The position numbers were made by a program, and so were the translations under genes. From the NCBI GenBank assembly GCA_910586405.1, contig CAJUII010000004.1, forward strand, positions 1-7,286: a stretch of 7,286 nucleotides of DNA, read 5' to 3'. The stretch's first letter is position 1. Every line of letters begins with the position of its first letter. Positions 7,167 to 7,286 of the stretch are shown here, one piece after another. Source of the DNA: an uncultured Lachnospiraceae bacterium (GTDB lineage Bacteria; Bacillota; Clostridia; Lachnospirales; Lachnospiraceae). The notes under the pieces are model-generated. The model saw only the letters and a program-made list of their open reading frames with translations, made no database searches and was not told the DNA's origin.

Positions 7167-7285
7167 ACGCCCCCACCTCCTGCCAATATTATTTTATGAT
7201 GCGCGTTCAGCAACTTTTTCCTATGAGCAACCCTGTTCTTCTCTCGTGTTGACATGCTCGTTGTCGGCTGCACCTTCTTCCTATG
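7163..7285 (-). CDS. Possible C-terminal tail of the preceding gene (partial, doubtful)
   Basis: One minus-strand frame is open from the window edge to a TGA that overlaps the next ATG as ATGA. It would give about 40 residues of a strongly basic tail containing HRKK twice, 20 residues apart, and ending in a glycine run that is simply the translated SD region. The ATGA overlap matches the style of this cluster. The peptide has no recognisable domain, however, and both other frames contain stops, one of them a TAG right at the edge (7281-7283) that could equally be the real end of the upstream gene. In that case 7167-7280 is an untranslated spacer. I cannot decide between these. Confidence 0.25.
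   Translation of the reverse strand, partial: HRKKVQPTTSMSTREKNRVAHRKKLLNAHHKIILAGGGGV
7176..7180 (-). promoter_or_regulatory. Shine-Dalgarno site of the first glycosyltransferase gene
   Basis: The minus strand reads AGGAGGT here, nine bases from the core to the ATG at 7164-7166. It fixes that start. No promoter was found between it and the window edge, so transcription probably comes from upstream. Confidence 0.75.
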
Positions 7286-7286
7286 A
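7207..7286 (-). repeat. Imperfect direct repeat, about 20 bp, period 60 bp
   Basis: Two copies, at 7267-7286 and 7207-7226, match at 16 of 20 bases and share an identical TCATAGGAA at their 5' end on the minus strand. The first copy touches the window edge, so more copies could lie outside. The 60-base period is a multiple of three, which is compatible with a coding repeat in the open frame, but chance cannot be excluded for two short imperfect copies. Confidence 0.4.

Overview
The window is a minus-strand gene cluster for a surface polysaccharide (exopolysaccharide or capsule). It is followed at the low-coordinate end by the first part of an unrelated ATPase gene. Strong purine-rich Shine-Dalgarno sites, GTG starts, four-base stop/start overlaps, an EpsG-type polymerase and the general look of the proteins suggest a Firmicute, most likely a gut Clostridia such as a Lachnospiraceae. 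That placement is inference from style, not from a marker gene.

Reading in the direction of transcription (high to low coordinates): an upstream spacer or the tail of a preceding gene (7167-7286); a divergent GT-A glycosyltransferase (6384-7166); an EpsG/Wzy-like multi-pass membrane protein, the presumed repeat-unit polymerase (5215-6387); a GT2 glycosyltransferase of the WcaE-like kind (4366-5181); two different GT4 (GT-B) glycosyltransferases (3004-4314 and 1799-3007); and a GT52/polysialyltransferase-like protein carrying the ED-G and HP motifs of bacterial sialyltransferases (669-1793). These six genes are tightly packed: three junctions have 4-nt stop/start overlaps or an SD inside the upstream gene, and the other two have gaps of 33 and 51 nt. 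They very probably form one transcription unit whose promoter lies beyond the right edge. No terminator was seen inside it.

The genes fit a Wzy-dependent scheme. The five transferases would build a repeat unit on a lipid carrier at the inner face of the membrane, and the EpsG protein would polymerise exported units outside. The initiating phosphosugar transferase, flippase, chain-length regulators and sugar-nucleotide genes are not in the window and would be expected upstream.

At about 590-670 the character of the DNA changes. An 82-bp AT-rich spacer with a perfect TATAAT box precedes an AT-richer gene (1-586, cut by the window edge). It encodes an AAA/ABC-class ATPase resembling the COG1106/AbiLi family linked to phage defence. 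This edge is the best candidate for a recent insertion or for a defence gene parked beside the capsule locus. I see no RNA gene, CRISPR array, insertion sequence or complete novel system; the points worth a second look are the ATPase junction and the sialyltransferase-like protein.
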